Assembly: GCA_043228905.1 (NCBI GenBank)
Contig: JBHGNT010000006.1
Location: 16,368,001 to 16,432,000, forward strand
Reading direction: 5' to 3'
DNA: 64,000 bases
Source of the DNA: Azolla caroliniana
Taxonomy: Eukaryota > Polypodiophyta
Notes under the pieces: model-generated
Database searches by the model: none
Told to the model about the DNA's origin: nothing
The model's input: only the letters and a program-made list of their open reading frames with translations
In this document: in pieces, positions 42,537 to 54,724 of the stretch
Numbering within the stretch: position 1 is the stretch's first letter
How the letters are laid out: each line of letters starts with the position of its first letter
Made by a program: the position numbers and the translations under genes

Positions 42537-42830
42537 ACACCTAGCACGCCTGTGGGATAGTGCCATGGCACGTCGGACCCATCCCGTTAATCCTCTTCCA
42601 AAATGGCCTGGATGTTTGGCTCTGCTGCGGTGTCCACGTCCGGAGGCAACGTAGGGTCCGTAGGTGCATCGTGGTGTGGCTCCCCTATTTGGTCGGACTG
42701 GTTTCTCCCGGTGTCGCAATTGTCGTGTGTGGGCGGTTCGGGTACGGTGGGCTCTTCTTGAGCTAGTGGGTTGGGTATATTCCTTTGAATAGGTTCCCAC
42801 TCTGATATCCGATCATCATCTACCTCTCAT
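42537..42830 (-). pseudogene. Possible Tat 3'-region fragment with acidic proline-rich frame
   Basis: On the minus strand a frame reads PNPLAQEEPTVPEPPTHDN, then GEPHHDAPTDPTLPPDVDTA and ends ILEED-TAA at 42588 region, just upstream (in minus sense) of the inverted LTR. GC content is higher than in the flanks. It could be the tail of a Tat 3' ORF carried with the inverted LTR. No domain is recognised. Confidence 0.4.
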
Positions 42831-43099
42831 AGTTAGAAATGCAAAATCCATCGATGGATTAGTTTAGCCACACCATCACCTTTAGCCCAAAGACATGTAC
42901 ACAAAGTCAGGGTTGATTCCAAGTTTGTTGCTCACTCCCTAGTTTTGGTGAGGACCAATTTTGACATTGTTGCTCACTCCATCCCAAGGGTACCAATTTC
43001 CACTTGGCCACCCATCTTGACTCCCTCCCTATGAACTATGAACTCCTTTGATGTCTTGTTCAGGAAACATAATGTGGATTGTTTACTTGAACATTGACC

Positions 43100-44640
43100 C
43101 TATGATTGTCCAATTGACTTGCAAGAAGGCACATGTTCACCCTACGGTCCCATTTATGGGCTATCTAAACCAAACTTGTTGGCTCTCTAAACTTATATCA
43201 ATGAGAACCTCAAGAAGGTTACATTCAACCATTTAAGTTGCCCACAAGAGCCCCATTTTGTTCATAAAAAAGAAGGATGGTTCGTTGTGTCTCTATGTCA
43301 ACTACGGCAATCTCATTAAAATTATGGTACGTAATTTTTACCCATTACCTTTCATTGAAGAGCTCCTCGACCACCTTCAAGCTGCTCATATCTTCTCCAA
43401 AATTGATCCGCAGGGAACGTGCAAACTAGTGGATATCAAGCCTGGTGATGAATGGAAAACGGCATTGCGAATGAGATATGGCCCTTTTGAATACAAGGTA
43501 ATTTCATTCGGTCCCACCATGCTCCAACATATCATGAATGATATATTTTGGGAGTAAACTGGATCATTTTTCATTATCTTCCTCGACGACATTCTTGACA
43601 ATTGTGCAACCCTTGATAGTGTTTGCGCACAAAGATGTTCCTTTTCGTTGGATTATAGATGTCCAAATTTCCATTAGGTTACTAAAGCAACAAATTCATC
43701 ACCGCTCTTGTACTCTTGCATCCTAACTTGACCAAGCCCTTCCCTATCAAAATTAATACATCCAACTTTACAATTGGAGTCATCCTATCCTAGTACATTG
43801 GTACCACCATTTTTCATCCAGTGGTCTACTACTCTCGAAAGTTCATTGCTCTAGATATCAACATTTCGATATTATACAACAAGGATCTTGCTACTATTGT
43901 CATGGATCTCAAAGAATGTCTACCTTCTTTGGTTGGGGTACTACATCAATCCAAGTGATACTCGAGGCATTTGTGGCTGATAAATTTGCAAATGAAATCA
44001 AGGTAAGCCTTAATAACCCATCGAATGAGAAGAACAAGACAGAATTCAATTGGTTCAAAGTCAAGAGTGGATTTGTATATCGAAACAATATTTTATATGT
44101 TCACAAAGAACTGTGTCGAGCCTGAGTATTGCAAAAGTGTCATGAGGACCCACTCACTAGCCATTTCAAAATCACAAAAACCATAGAACTTGTCTCTCAC
44201 GGATATTGGTGCCTAAACAATGAAAGTTTGTCAAAGAATTCATCAATACATGAGATACTTGTGATGGATCCAAAGTAGTACATCATTGGCTATACAATCT
44301 GCTCCAAACACTACCCATTCCAAACCGATCTTGGGTGTCTATCTCCATGGGCTTCATCACTAACTTAGCTCTAGTAGGTAGGTTTGACTCATTGTGAATA
44401 ATGGTCTACCGTTTTACCAAGATGGCTCACTTCACCCCTTGCGCCAAAACCATTACAAGAGGAGACAATGGATCTATTTTTAAAGAAGGTCGTTTGACTA
44501 CATGGGCTACCAGATGATGTCATTTCAAAGGATCTCAATTTGTCTCTCATTTCTGGAGATGTCTCCTCCAAACTTCGGCACTATGGTGAATTTGTCTTTG
44601 GGATGTCATCTCCTAATTGGTGCTCAAACAAATCAAGTTA
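43100..44640 (+). pseudogene. Gypsy X pol: RT, RNase H and integrase pieces (chromovirus-like)
   Basis: RT: FIKKKDGSLCLYVNYGNL, NFYPLPFIEELLDHLQAAH, GDEWKTALRMRYGPFEYKV, with IIFLDDIL near 43575-43598 in a shifted frame. RNase H: VVYYSRKFIALDINIS-like near 43825-43870. Integrase pieces: SWVSISMGFITNLA (44330-44370), MVYRFTKMAHFTPCAKTIT (44402-44458), KGSQFVSHFWRCLLQTS and VNLSLGCH (44520-44620). Many stops and frameshifts. It ends at the GAQTNQVNQ equivalent of the integrase catalytic Glu region, where a second RT begins without an LTR. Confidence 0.75.
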
Positions 44641-45247
44641 ACCAAATTCCTAATATCCCATTTCCTACATGTTATGACCATTATGAGTTTTTCATATTCA
44701 TGTCATTTTGCTTGACTAATGCTCCAACACTTTTCAATAAGAAATGAATAATGCTTTTCAAGATCAACTTGGTCATTTTGGCATTGTTTTCTTGGATGAT
44801 ATTCTCATTTATATCCATACTTTGGATGAACATTAAATTCATGCTCATAAATTTGTCCTAGAACCATTGAAAGACAAGCATTTCTACGCCAAAAAGTCAA
44901 AGTGTGAATTTTTTCTCTAGGTTATTCCTCGCACTATCCAAGTTCTAACTTCATTAACTCCTTGGTTTAGTTAGATCTTTGCAAAAGTTCTTTCGTAATT
45001 TTTCACAATTGACTACATCATTTATTGATCTTTTAGAAGGTGAAAAGCATAAGGCTACGAAACAAATTCCTTGGAACGACCATTTATAAGAATGTTTTAT
45101 CATCCTCAAGGAACATGTATGCATTGCTCCTACACTTACATTGCCTAACCCTTCCAAAGCTTTTGAGGTTGAAACTAACACTAGTAATTAGGAAATTGGT
45201 GCCATTCTTTACAGTAAAAAAAACCTATTGATTTTGAGAGTCAAAAA
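44641..45247 (+). pseudogene. Gypsy Y RT fragment
   Basis: Starts IPNIPFPTCYDHYEFFIF, SFCLTNAPTLFNKK, then FQDQLGHFGIVFLDDILIYI (catalytic Asp pair) and FYAKKSKCEFFL. It continues to the RNase H start KPIDFESQK at 45220-45247, where a hAT element is inserted. It joins the integrase of gypsy X head-on in the same orientation. Broken by stops. Confidence 0.75.
45240..45247. other. hAT target-site duplication, left copy
   Basis: GTCAAAAA before the element pairs with ATCAAAAA at 55587-55594 after it (7 of 8 bases). Eight bases is the hAT signature. Removing the element and one copy restores the RNase H reading DFESQKLDSTQHHY. Confidence 0.8.
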
Positions 45248-46127
45248 TAGCAATGGGCACGGTTTCGGCTCAAACCGAACCAAACCGTTAAACTTTGGCT
45301 TAATTGTTTATCGGTTCAAATTTAAATAGATAGTTTGGTTTGGTTTAAAAAGTGTAAGTTCAATCTAGTTTTGGTTTTGATTTTAATGGTTTTTCGGTTT
45401 GGCGGTTTTTCAGTTTCGGTTTATGTGGTTAGGTTTAAACGTTTATAGGTTCTCACCCTACCCCCCTAAATTTTCAATGTAGTCTCCTAACTACTAACTT
45501 TGTAAGTTTCAATTTTAAACCCTTCGGATTTTTACTATAGCTAGTAACTACTGTCAAATAGAAGGGAAGCACACTATACAGATGGCAACGGCCACTTCAT
45601 CCTTCTAACAAATGACAAGGGATAATAAGAATATAATCATTGTGGATGCCCACTGACTCAAGAAAGGGGCAAGACAACCATTGTTGGATGAAGGCTAGTT
45701 GTCTTTCAACTCCATCGGATCCGCCCATGAGGCCATCGTATTGGCTCTTTAGAGTAGCATTAATGTTACTGGATGCACGGTTTGGTTGGAGAAGGCCCGT
45801 CTACATCACTGTTTCCATAGAATCTAAAGAGTTATTGGGTTGACCAATTCTAGCACAACTTGAGATTTGTCATTAATACGAGTTGAGTGGGAAAAAAAAA
45901 CCTCTTGTGCTTTTATCACCAAAGTCATCCCCTCCTCCTGAAGTTTGTATTTGTCAACATGGGCCTACCATGATAACCAACATACATTTCTCCACTTGAT
46001 TGTGCCTTGCACCTAGCATAATTGCAATAAGCGGCTAACCCCCCGCCATATTCTATGAGTCTTCTTAAACTCCTAACTCGGAATATGTTTATTATTTATG
46101 CCCCCCACTCCTTACATATAAATGGGT

Positions 46128-46285
46128 CCCTTTTTTTATACTAAAACAACTTCCCTTTTTTATACTAAAATAACTTCCCTTTTTTTACACTAAAATGTGT
46201 AAAACAACTTCCCTCTTTTTACATTAAAATGTGTAAAACATCTTCCTTTTTTTACAATAAAATGTGTAAAATAGCTTCCCCTTTC
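46128..46285. repeat. Short tandem repeat, T-rich
   Basis: Four to five units of 30-45 bases built on ACAACTTCCCTTTTTTTAcac followed by TAAAATGTGTAAAA. Within the hAT element. The stretch 45583-46480 otherwise has no recognisable gene. Confidence 0.75.
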
Positions 46286-46499
46286 TAGATTGTATTGCAA
46301 ATTGGCCTAGCCAAATGTATATAGGCTTATGATCTAGTGTATGCACACTTACATATGTTTGTCCAAATATGGTTGTGTGTTCTTAATTTCCCTAAATGTC
46401 CTTGAGCAATCCTCAAAAAAGTCTAAGTAACTATAAGTGCTATTTGAGTGATTGATATGAGCGGATTGAGTTTTATAGGAATAACATTAAATGGAATCA

Positions 46500-46765
46500 T
46501 CATCAACAATGCCACAACTATATAGGATGACATGTGATTACCTCACTATACCAGCATCATCAATACTTATTGAAGAGGTTACTTGAGCTGCAAAAATGAC
46601 CTTTGATAACAAGATCAAACTACACTCATGCACATTCAAAGCCAAAATGTGTATTCGATCATGGATGGATGTTTTACAAGAATCTAATGTTCAGTTGATA
46701 GATAATTTTCACACTACTTATGAAGAACTAATAATGAATTTGGATGATCTTGTTGTTGAAGATGA
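46500..46765 (+). pseudogene. hAT transposase C-terminal exon (dimerisation domain)
   Basis: Frame reads MTCDYLTIPASSILIEEVT-stop-AAKMTFDNKIKLHSCTFKAK, then MCIRSWMDVLQESNVQ and LDDLVVEDE before a GT splice-like boundary (GAGGTAATA at 46763). This matches the end of hAT transposases: the conserved DYLTIPASS..SER..S block and the ALVC..W-type helix, used for dimerisation. One TGA breaks it. An acceptor-like TATGTATAG at about 54864-54872 followed by GAATCATGTTGA could supply a short last exon, placing the satellite and LINE inside the intron. Confidence 0.65.
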
Positions 46766-47451
46766 GGTAATAAATTTTTTTATTTTTTATTCCATAAAAA
46801 TTATGCTCCATTGGTATTAAAATTAAAAAGGCCAGAGGCACTATATAAATAGAATATAATATTTTCCATCTCTACAAGTATATATCATCAAAGAAAGGAC
46901 CAAATATAAGTGATGGCATATGGCAAAATAAGGATAATATAATCTATGAAAACAAATCTCTTGCCAATAACACCTTTGCTATACCACATATAAAGGGGAT
47001 ATACTCGGGGACACTACCATCAATCTCCCCATAACCATACTCAACATATAAACAAATTCCCGCAGTCCAAGAGAATACATTTCTTGTTTGTAGTCATGCT
47101 CAACATACCCTGGTTGTCCACCCTATTTGTTGGTAGTCCTGCTCAACATATATACCCTGTTTGTCCACAAGATATTGCTTTTGGCAAATTTTTGTACATC
47201 AAGGCCTTCTTCATCTGTTGTAGTTGAAGACACCAAAACAGTCCATGATGCACATGCCGCTTGAGGTAAAACATGATTGGCCGCCTTGGACAACCCCAAT
47301 CTATCCTCTCCTATGTCGAAACGACCATGTCCTTCATCTCCACGATCATTGAAAATATACTTGTATTGAATATCCATACCATCAACACTCTGGTTTATCA
47401 CAACCTTCACGTTCTCACAACAGCCATGCGCCAGTTACACCACAATCATCT

Positions 47452-48906
47452 ACCCACTCATGATAGTCGGCTTCGACCCCCCCACCATCTTCAGTTATCC
47501 TTATCATAGAAGAAATTCTTCATTCAGTCCACATCAGTCATCTCGCTTATTAACATCTTGCCAATGCCAATGTCCACGAAAATCCTGTGTTAATAACAAA
47601 AAATTAGTCCAAAAGTTTCATCACCCACTCCTGATAGTCGGCTTCGACCCCTCCACCATCTTCACTCATCCTTATCATAGAAAAATTTCTTCATTCAGTC
47701 CACATCAGCCATCTCGCTGATTAGCATATTGCCAATGTCCACGCAAATCCTGTATTAACAACAAAAAATTAGTGTAAAAGTTTCCTCACCCACTAATGAT
47801 AGTCGGCTTCGACCTCCCCACCATCTTCACTCATCCTTATCACAGAAAAAACATTCCTTTGTTCAATCCACATCAGCCATCTCGCCGATTAACATCTTGC
47901 CAATGTCCACGAAAATCCTGTATTAACAACAAAAAATTAGTCTAAAAGTTTCCTCACCCACTCATGATAGTCGGCTACGATCAACCACCATCTTCCCTCA
48001 TCCTTATCCCAAAAAACAATTCTTCATTCAGTTCACATCAGCCATCTTGTCAATTAGCATCTTGCCAATGTCCACGGAAAAACTGTATTAAAAACAAAAA
48101 TTAATCTAAAAGTTTCCTCGCCCACTCATGATAGTCAGCTTCGACCTCCCCACCATCTTCACTCATCCTTATCACAGAAAAATTTCTTCATTCAGTCCAC
48201 ATCAGCCATCTTGCCGATTAGCATCTTGCCAATGTCCATGCAAATCCTGTATTAACAACAAAAAATTAGTGTAAAAGTTTCCTCACCCACTCATGATAGT
48301 CGGCTTCGACCTCCCCACCATATTCACTCATCCTTATCACAGAAAAAAATTCCTTCGTTCAGTCCACATTAGCCGTCTCGCCGATTAACATCTTGCCAAT
48401 GTCCACGAAAATCCTGTATTAACAACAAAAAATTAGTCTAAAAGTTTCCTCACCCACTCATGATAGTTGGCTACGACCCCCCACCATCTTCCCTCATCCT
48501 TATCACAAAAAACAATTCTTCATTCAGTCCACATCAGCCATCTTGTCGATTAGCATCTTGCCAATGTCCACGGAAAAACTGTATTAAAAACAAAAATTAA
48601 TCGAAAAGTTTCCTCACCCACTCATGATAGTCGGCTTCGACCCCCCACCATCTTCCCTCATCCTTATCACAAAAAACAATTCTTCATTCAGTCCACATCA
48701 GCCATCTTGCCGATTAGCATCTTGCCAATGTCCACGGAAAAACTGTATTAAAAACAAAAATTAATCGAAAAGTTTCCTCACCCACTCATGATAGTCGGCT
48801 TTGACCCCCCCACCATCTTCACTCATCCTTATCACAGAAAAATTTCTCCATTCAGTCCACTGCAGCCATCTCGCCGATTAGCATCTTGCCAATGTCCACG
48901 AAAATC
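47452..48906. repeat. 165-bp satellite array, about nine units, with trimer order
   Basis: Nine units start at a CCCACTC(A/C)TGATAGTCGG word near 47452, 47624, 47788, 47956, 48120, 48288, 48454, 48617 and 48780, i.e. every 163-171 bases. Unit ends fall into three types: GAAAATCCTGTATTAACAAC, GCAAATCCTGTATTAACAAC and GGAAAAACTGTATTAAAAAC. They occur in the order 1,2,1,3,2,1,3,3,1, so units 2-4 and 5-7 form two copies of a three-unit block. The open frames here are repeat artefacts. Confidence 0.9.
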
Positions 48907-48997
48907 CCCATCAATCATCTCACTGTCATCGAGTATCCCCAATAGCTTAAACCTACAGAAACAAACATGAATGCACACTCTCCTCTCCTTATGAAAA

Positions 48998-49066
48998 TCA
49001 TTATTAGTCATCCCTATCTAAGGTAAAGCATCATTATTAGTCATCCCTATCTAAGGTAAAGCATAT
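48998..49066. repeat. 33-bp tandem duplication
   Basis: ATCATTATTAGTCATCCCTA TCTAAGGTAAAGC occurs twice in succession between the satellite and the LINE 3' end. It may be part of the LINE tail region. Confidence 0.7.
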
Positions 49067-49165
49067 GCTTTACTATCCGCACCAATCATATCGGAGATTA
49101 CCGCCAAAAGCTTCTTTTATGAAAAGACTCTTGCTATGTCCCAGAATCACCTCTTCCATGTTGAT

Positions 49166-52100
49166 TCATGTTGTGTGCTCTAAGGATGGTGTTGGTGGCA
49201 GGAACAACCAATGAGGAGGTATGTAATTCCACTTGACATTAACCTCTGCATCCAAGATGATAGGAATAGATGACCAAACTCTTCTAATTCTCCTTCTTTT
49301 TCGACTATTTGTGTTTCCTGATCCCTTACAATTGTCATAATCACCTTTAACCGTATGTACCAATAGGTCCCAAAAAGACTTAACTTGTTCTACAACATGA
49401 GTATTTTCATCCTTGTATAGCTTGGAACACCTAGCTTTCCAAAGAACCCATAAACCCAAAGAGGAAACAATTTGCCAAACATAACTCTACAAGAAGAACT
49501 TGATTCCCTGCAAGGAACTTGAACCAACATATACTTGCAAACTTCTCACATGTAAAGACAAAGAAGAATGCTGATAATGATAAAAGGTCGTGTGTTGATC
49601 CAACATTCCCCAAAAGACTACATCCCATGTGAAGAAAGCCGAGGTATACTTACGACCTAAAAGCCTAAGAATTCAAAACCAAAACCTTTTAGCGAACACA
49701 CATTCCCAAAATACATGATGCAATGACTCAGATGCAAACCCACACATAACACATGACCGATCACACATTGAACCCCTCAATAGTTCACCTACTGGCAATG
49801 CCTAATGAATCATCAAACAACGAAAATGCAATATCTTATTCATACATTTAGTTACCCAAAACCGTTTCCAAAACATCCACATATGAGATGATGAGACATT
49901 ACCTTCCTCCCAATACTTTTTTCCCATTGGGACCAACTCGGTCTAATTCAACATAAAGTTTCTACCCAACGCCACCGAATATGAGAAGAATGGAAGGATC
50001 TTATTCGCTGTGTCAGACATGGACAATTTCCAACCATAATCTGATGGGTCCCACTGTAGATCGACAAGTGGCCTAGAGTGTAAAACCCAAATATGAGATG
50101 CATAGTTAGCAATTAACAGACTAGGATCGATCACTAGCAACTGCTTTGCATCGGACATAATTGGAGACTCCTCCGCCACTAATATCAATCTACCATTGTC
50201 CAAAACTTCATAGCAATAAAAATTGCCATTATGATGATATAAACGAGCTCTTATAAGTATATTAAATGTCGAAAACATATCGTACCAACTTTGAAAATGA
50301 TCAAACTGCAAAGTTGGTAGTGTGACCTGATACACCATGGACAATTGAGAGAACATTATCCTTGCCCCTCTTAAATTAGACAACATATTCTTTTGGTTGT
50401 GTGCTGAAGTTTGTAAAAACTGTATCCAATCCGCAACTGTACGGGTTGGCACACTATCCATTGCTGCCCAAGATAACCTCGGTTGTAGACGCAAAACACA
50501 TGCAGCTTCATCAGTAAATAATTTAGGATTCCATATCAAAGGTTCATGCATGAATTGATGATAATTTTTCGATGGCAAGAAAACAAGTGCTTGTCGAAGA
50601 TTTTCCCATGCCCGAAAAATTCCACTAAAGAAATGTAATGATCCAACATTGGACTTAGGTAATGGAAAATTTGAATTAAAAAACCACCTAAGACTATCAT
50701 GCCATTGCCCTCCTACTGAGGGCTTGACCTTATGTAAGAGTTGAATCCATAGCTTTTTCCATAACTCATCTCCTGGCAATAAACTCCTAACAACATGTTT
50801 AGCAATTAAGGCTTTACTTTGCATAAAAGGATCAATCAAACCTAGACCTCCTTTCTATTTAGATTGTATAAGAACCGACCAAGCTACCTTTGCTACATAA
50901 TTGTCTGCAATAGTGTTCCCCCAAATGAAATTACGTACTAGGCGTTGAACTTTAAGCATTATTGACCTAGAAAACAACCAGGTAGATGCTATATACCAAA
51001 TCGAAGACAAGATCACTGAGTTAGCTACAACTACGCGTCCTGCTAAGGATAACTTCTCCTTGTTCCAATATATTAACTTGTTCCTTAATGTTAACAACTC
51101 TGCATTTAAACCCAAACCCACTCTACAACCTAAATATCTAATGGATTGACCATGAGGTATCCATGTAAAACCTGAGGTAGGTATATTAACTAGCAGATCT
51201 CCCAAAGCGATCCAAAAACCCGATGATTTATCCCAATTTATCAATGCTCCGAATGCATGTGAGAAATCATCCACAGCTTTTTGTACCTGTAACATATTAA
51301 CTTGTGAGGCTGCAACATATAGAGTTGTATCATCAGCAAACTCACTATCCACGCCAGCGTTTTCCACAAATAGTGCTAAACCATTAATATTTACATCTTG
51401 AGAATTTAGATGTACTGAAAATGCTTCAGATACTAATGAAAACAGAAAGGGAGCAAGTGGACATCCTTGTCGCACGGACCTTGACATAGAAAACCGCCTA
51501 CCAATATCCCCTGCAAATAAAAGAGAACTATGTGCATGACGATATAATGTTGACACTCCTCGTATCCATGTGTTGGGAAAACCCATCCTAACCAATGTTC
51601 CCTCCATGAAATCCCATTCCACTCTATCATAAGCTTTTTCAAAATCAAGAAATAACATTGCTAGATCTTGCTTATGTAATTCAGCAAATGCCACCATTTC
51701 CCAAAAAAGAATAATATTGTCAAAAATACTTCGCTCTTTCATAAAATCGGTTTGGGAATCATGAATTAGCTCCGGAAGATAAGGTTGTAACCTTCTAGCT
51801 ATCATTTTTGCTAATATCTTATAAATAACATTCAACAAAGTAATTGGTCTCCAATGACGAAGTTCTTCTAACTGTCCATTTGTTTTAGGAATCATATAGA
51901 TTAACCCCTCAGTCCATTCTTGTGGCATATTTCCTAAGTCTAAGATCTATTGATAAGCTTTAGTGATGCCATCACCTATCAAATCCCAATATTGTATATA
52001 CCATTGAACTCCCATCCCATCCAATCCAGGACAAACATCCTTTGCAAGGGCTTTTACTGCTTTAAGAATCTCTTGAGAACTTAAAGGTTGTAGAAGACAT

Positions 52101-52429
52101 TCTGAAAGTTGTATCAACACCCTCTTATGAACCCTTGACCATATGATGTCCCTTTTAACTAAATCATCCCCAGAAAAGGATCTAGCTTTCAATAAAGTCT
52201 CATAATAATCAAAGGCTATTTGACGCATTTGATTAGGATCAGTGGTATAAGAACCATCATGACATTTTAACCAAGAAATCCTAACAGTCGACTTATGATG
52301 ATTATGCACTGCAACGAACATTTTATTGACTTTATCTCCCGATTCTGCCCATGTAGATGATATATTATGATAATTAAAATCAGCGGAAATCTTTTCTAAT
52401 TCCAATATCTGATTCCCTAGTTGTACCAC
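49166..52429 (-). pseudogene. LINE ORF2: reverse transcriptase and C-terminal zinc-binding region
   Basis: Frames 52429-51947, 51928-50855, 50839-49943 and 49459-49166 in order. Pre-RT helices (AEFQ-like NKMFVAVHNHHKSTVRIS, GDGITKAYQ). RT: WRPITLLNVIYKILAKMIA, MLFLDFEKAYDRVEWDF, RQGCPLAPFLFSLVSEAF, catalytic SEFADDTTLYVAA, then LINWDKSSG and YLGCRVG. After RT come LSLAGRVVVANSVILSSIWY and FIWG. The end matches a zf-RVT-type domain and GLWVLWKARCSKLYKDE. Stops at 51929-51946, 50840-50854 and elsewhere break the ORF. Confidence 0.85.
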
Positions 52430-52474
52430 TCGGGAAATTATATAACTTGAATATGGTGTTTTTTCTTGTAGATG

Positions 52475-53371
52475 TTACAAGGACGAAAGTCTTCCTATTT
52501 TAGTAAAAGACGCATAGAATATTTGTTTAGCCTTAAAATGGAAAAATTGTTGTATTTCACCAAGAGCCTTTTGAACACTAGATAGTGCATAATCATAAGA
52601 ATAGTCATATTTATTCCAAATATTATGTACACTAGGAGCACACTCTTGACTAAGAAAGACATGATTTGGAATTCTAAACCTAGAAATTTTGTAATGTTCC
52701 TGCAATACTATAACTAAATGAAGTGGTGCATGATCAAAAAAGGAAAAGGAAGGTATGATTCCAATGGAACCTCCTTTGTCCCATAAAAACTTATCAGCAT
52801 AAAATCTATCTAACCTAGATAAATTGGTATGTGCTTCTCTTCTATTTGACCTTGAGTAAGCTAACGAATCTTGTATCTTTACAAAAGAAGGTACATGCCA
52901 CAAGTCCATTAAGTCCAAAGAAAAAATCAAATGTTCCCATTCATATAATTCTGTGCCGGATAATGTTTGTGATGTGCCTCCTAACCTATCACACACATCC
53001 TCCAACATATTAAAGTCACCCGCAATTGCCCAACAGTCAATAGCCGGTAACTGTGATATTATATTCTTCCATAATATCGTTCTATCTCTTGCATGATTCG
53101 GTGCATAGATATTTAGCAAACCCCACTTCTTCAAACCTAGTTGAAAAATTACATAATGACCTCTACCACATGTCAAGATGCCATAATGTAAGAACGAAGG
53201 CCACCAAATATCATTTATTGCAATGCAAAGTCCCGCTTTCAAACTATTATCACCAATCGCAAGCACCCAGAACTGCCTCCACTGGCCTGACAACAAGTTT
53301 CCATATTTTTGGATCTTTTGTTCATTTAAATGATGCTCTTGAATAAGAAGAACATCAATCCTACCTACCAA
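52475..53371 (-). pseudogene. LINE ORF2: apurinic-type endonuclease
   Basis: 298-codon open frame: VLLIQEHHLNEQKI (catalytic Glu), WAIAGDFNMLED (Asp/Asn), LSRLDRFYA and FFDHAPLHL (terminal His), which is the AP-endonuclease fold that nicks target DNA for target-primed reverse transcription. It is separated from the RT by stops near 52430-52474. Confidence 0.85.
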
Positions 53372-53462
53372 AGACTTCCTTAACTAACGACAGAAGACAC
53401 TCTTTACTTTACAACAATGTCTACCTCCTAAACCCCGTACATTCCATGAAATAATATTTAAG

Positions 53463-54724
53463 CTATCCATCATTCATGTTTTTCCCTCCTACTCTCTTTT
53501 CAGTAAGTGCAACATCTCTACCCTTCCGACCATCCTCTGAAGCTTGTAATTGTCTCCTATTTGACCAAATGTCTTTCCCAGTCAATTTATGTGCTCGCAC
53601 TCGCACATGCTTATCTACTATAGAAACCCTATTGGAAGACACAGTGGTTGTAGTAAACGTTATTATATTCCCACAATCCATGTGAACATGTTGAAGGTCT
53701 ACCTTGTGCACTTCAATTTTTTCCCCCATTCACACCTAAAGACCTATCATCTTGTTTTAGTTTATCTAAAAGCATATGTTTATCCTTATTCCATTGATTA
53801 TTAACCTTAGAAACATATTCTACAATTTGTACCTTCAAAAGTATGTCTTGTGAATTTTGTTCCACCCGATCTTCCTTTGTGAAGTTTGGAATGGAAAACC
53901 CCACCTCCATTGTACTAATCCCTGCATCTTTTTGCACTTCCTACAAAGACTAATAAGGATTAGCTTCAAGTAATAACATTGGATTAACCATCATACTAGA
54001 CGGTTTAAAAACATGTTTATTAGAAACTGTAGACCAGTCATCATAATTAACATCTGGTTGATTAGGTGGTTGGGCCTCATTGTACGGATGTCGCTTCTGA
54101 CAATCTCGACCTAAATGACCAAACTGATGGCACACAAAACATTGATAAGGCAGTCCTTGATAATATACCTTTTGCACAACCGGTGGTTTATTTAAAAGTG
54201 AATTAGGGAAAGATATAGTTGTTGGCAAACGAACGGATCTTGGTGCGATCAACCGAACAACTGGTACCCCACCCATTCTATCTGTCCCATGAGCCTGTCC
54301 ATCACGCGTGGCAATGACTTTACCTAGCAAAGCCCCAATGATAACATCCTCGAGACATGAATTGAATGTCGAGAATGTTATCCGCTTCCTCCGAGAAAGC
54401 AGCGTACAAAGTATGACAGAGCTCCGATCTATTCATTCGCGAACCCTGTACCTGCACTACCAAAGAGAAAGCTTCCAACCTATTTACCTCACCCAAAACT
54501 ATAGCTCTGTCCTCCTCTGACAATACAAGGTCAACTGACTCATGACACAGATGAGGCGAAAGTTGGGGGGGTGCACCGGACTCCCCTGCTCGCGTATAGG
54601 GTCCAGCCGCAGAAGAAGTATGGGGCTGGCCCGCGGTCGATCTCCTGATCATTTTGGGAGCACCTGTCATTGTGGTTACGTTGTTCGCGCCACACGCGAC
54701 TTGCGTTTTCTCTGTTGTCTGCAT
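53463..54724 (-). pseudogene. LINE ORF1: DUF4283-like protein with zinc knuckle
   Basis: From ATG at 54724: a region with VLSEEDRAIVLGEVNRLEAF, LVVQVQGSRMNRSELCHTLY and AFSEEADNILDIQFMSRGCY, typical of the DUF4283 domain in plant L1 ORF1. After a frame change near 54325 come VRLIAPRSVRLPTTISFP and a CCHC knuckle CFVCHQFGHLGRDC. The tail (53937-53463) is in further frames. It binds element RNA in functional relatives. Confidence 0.7.

Noticed and set aside
41722-42654. Single 310-residue gene
   Set aside because: The first 145 codons are Tat2 integrase C-terminus and the rest reads through an inverted LTR.
47452-48906. CRISPR-like regular repeat
   Set aside because: Units are contiguous 165-bp satellite monomers without unique spacers, in a plant nuclear setting.
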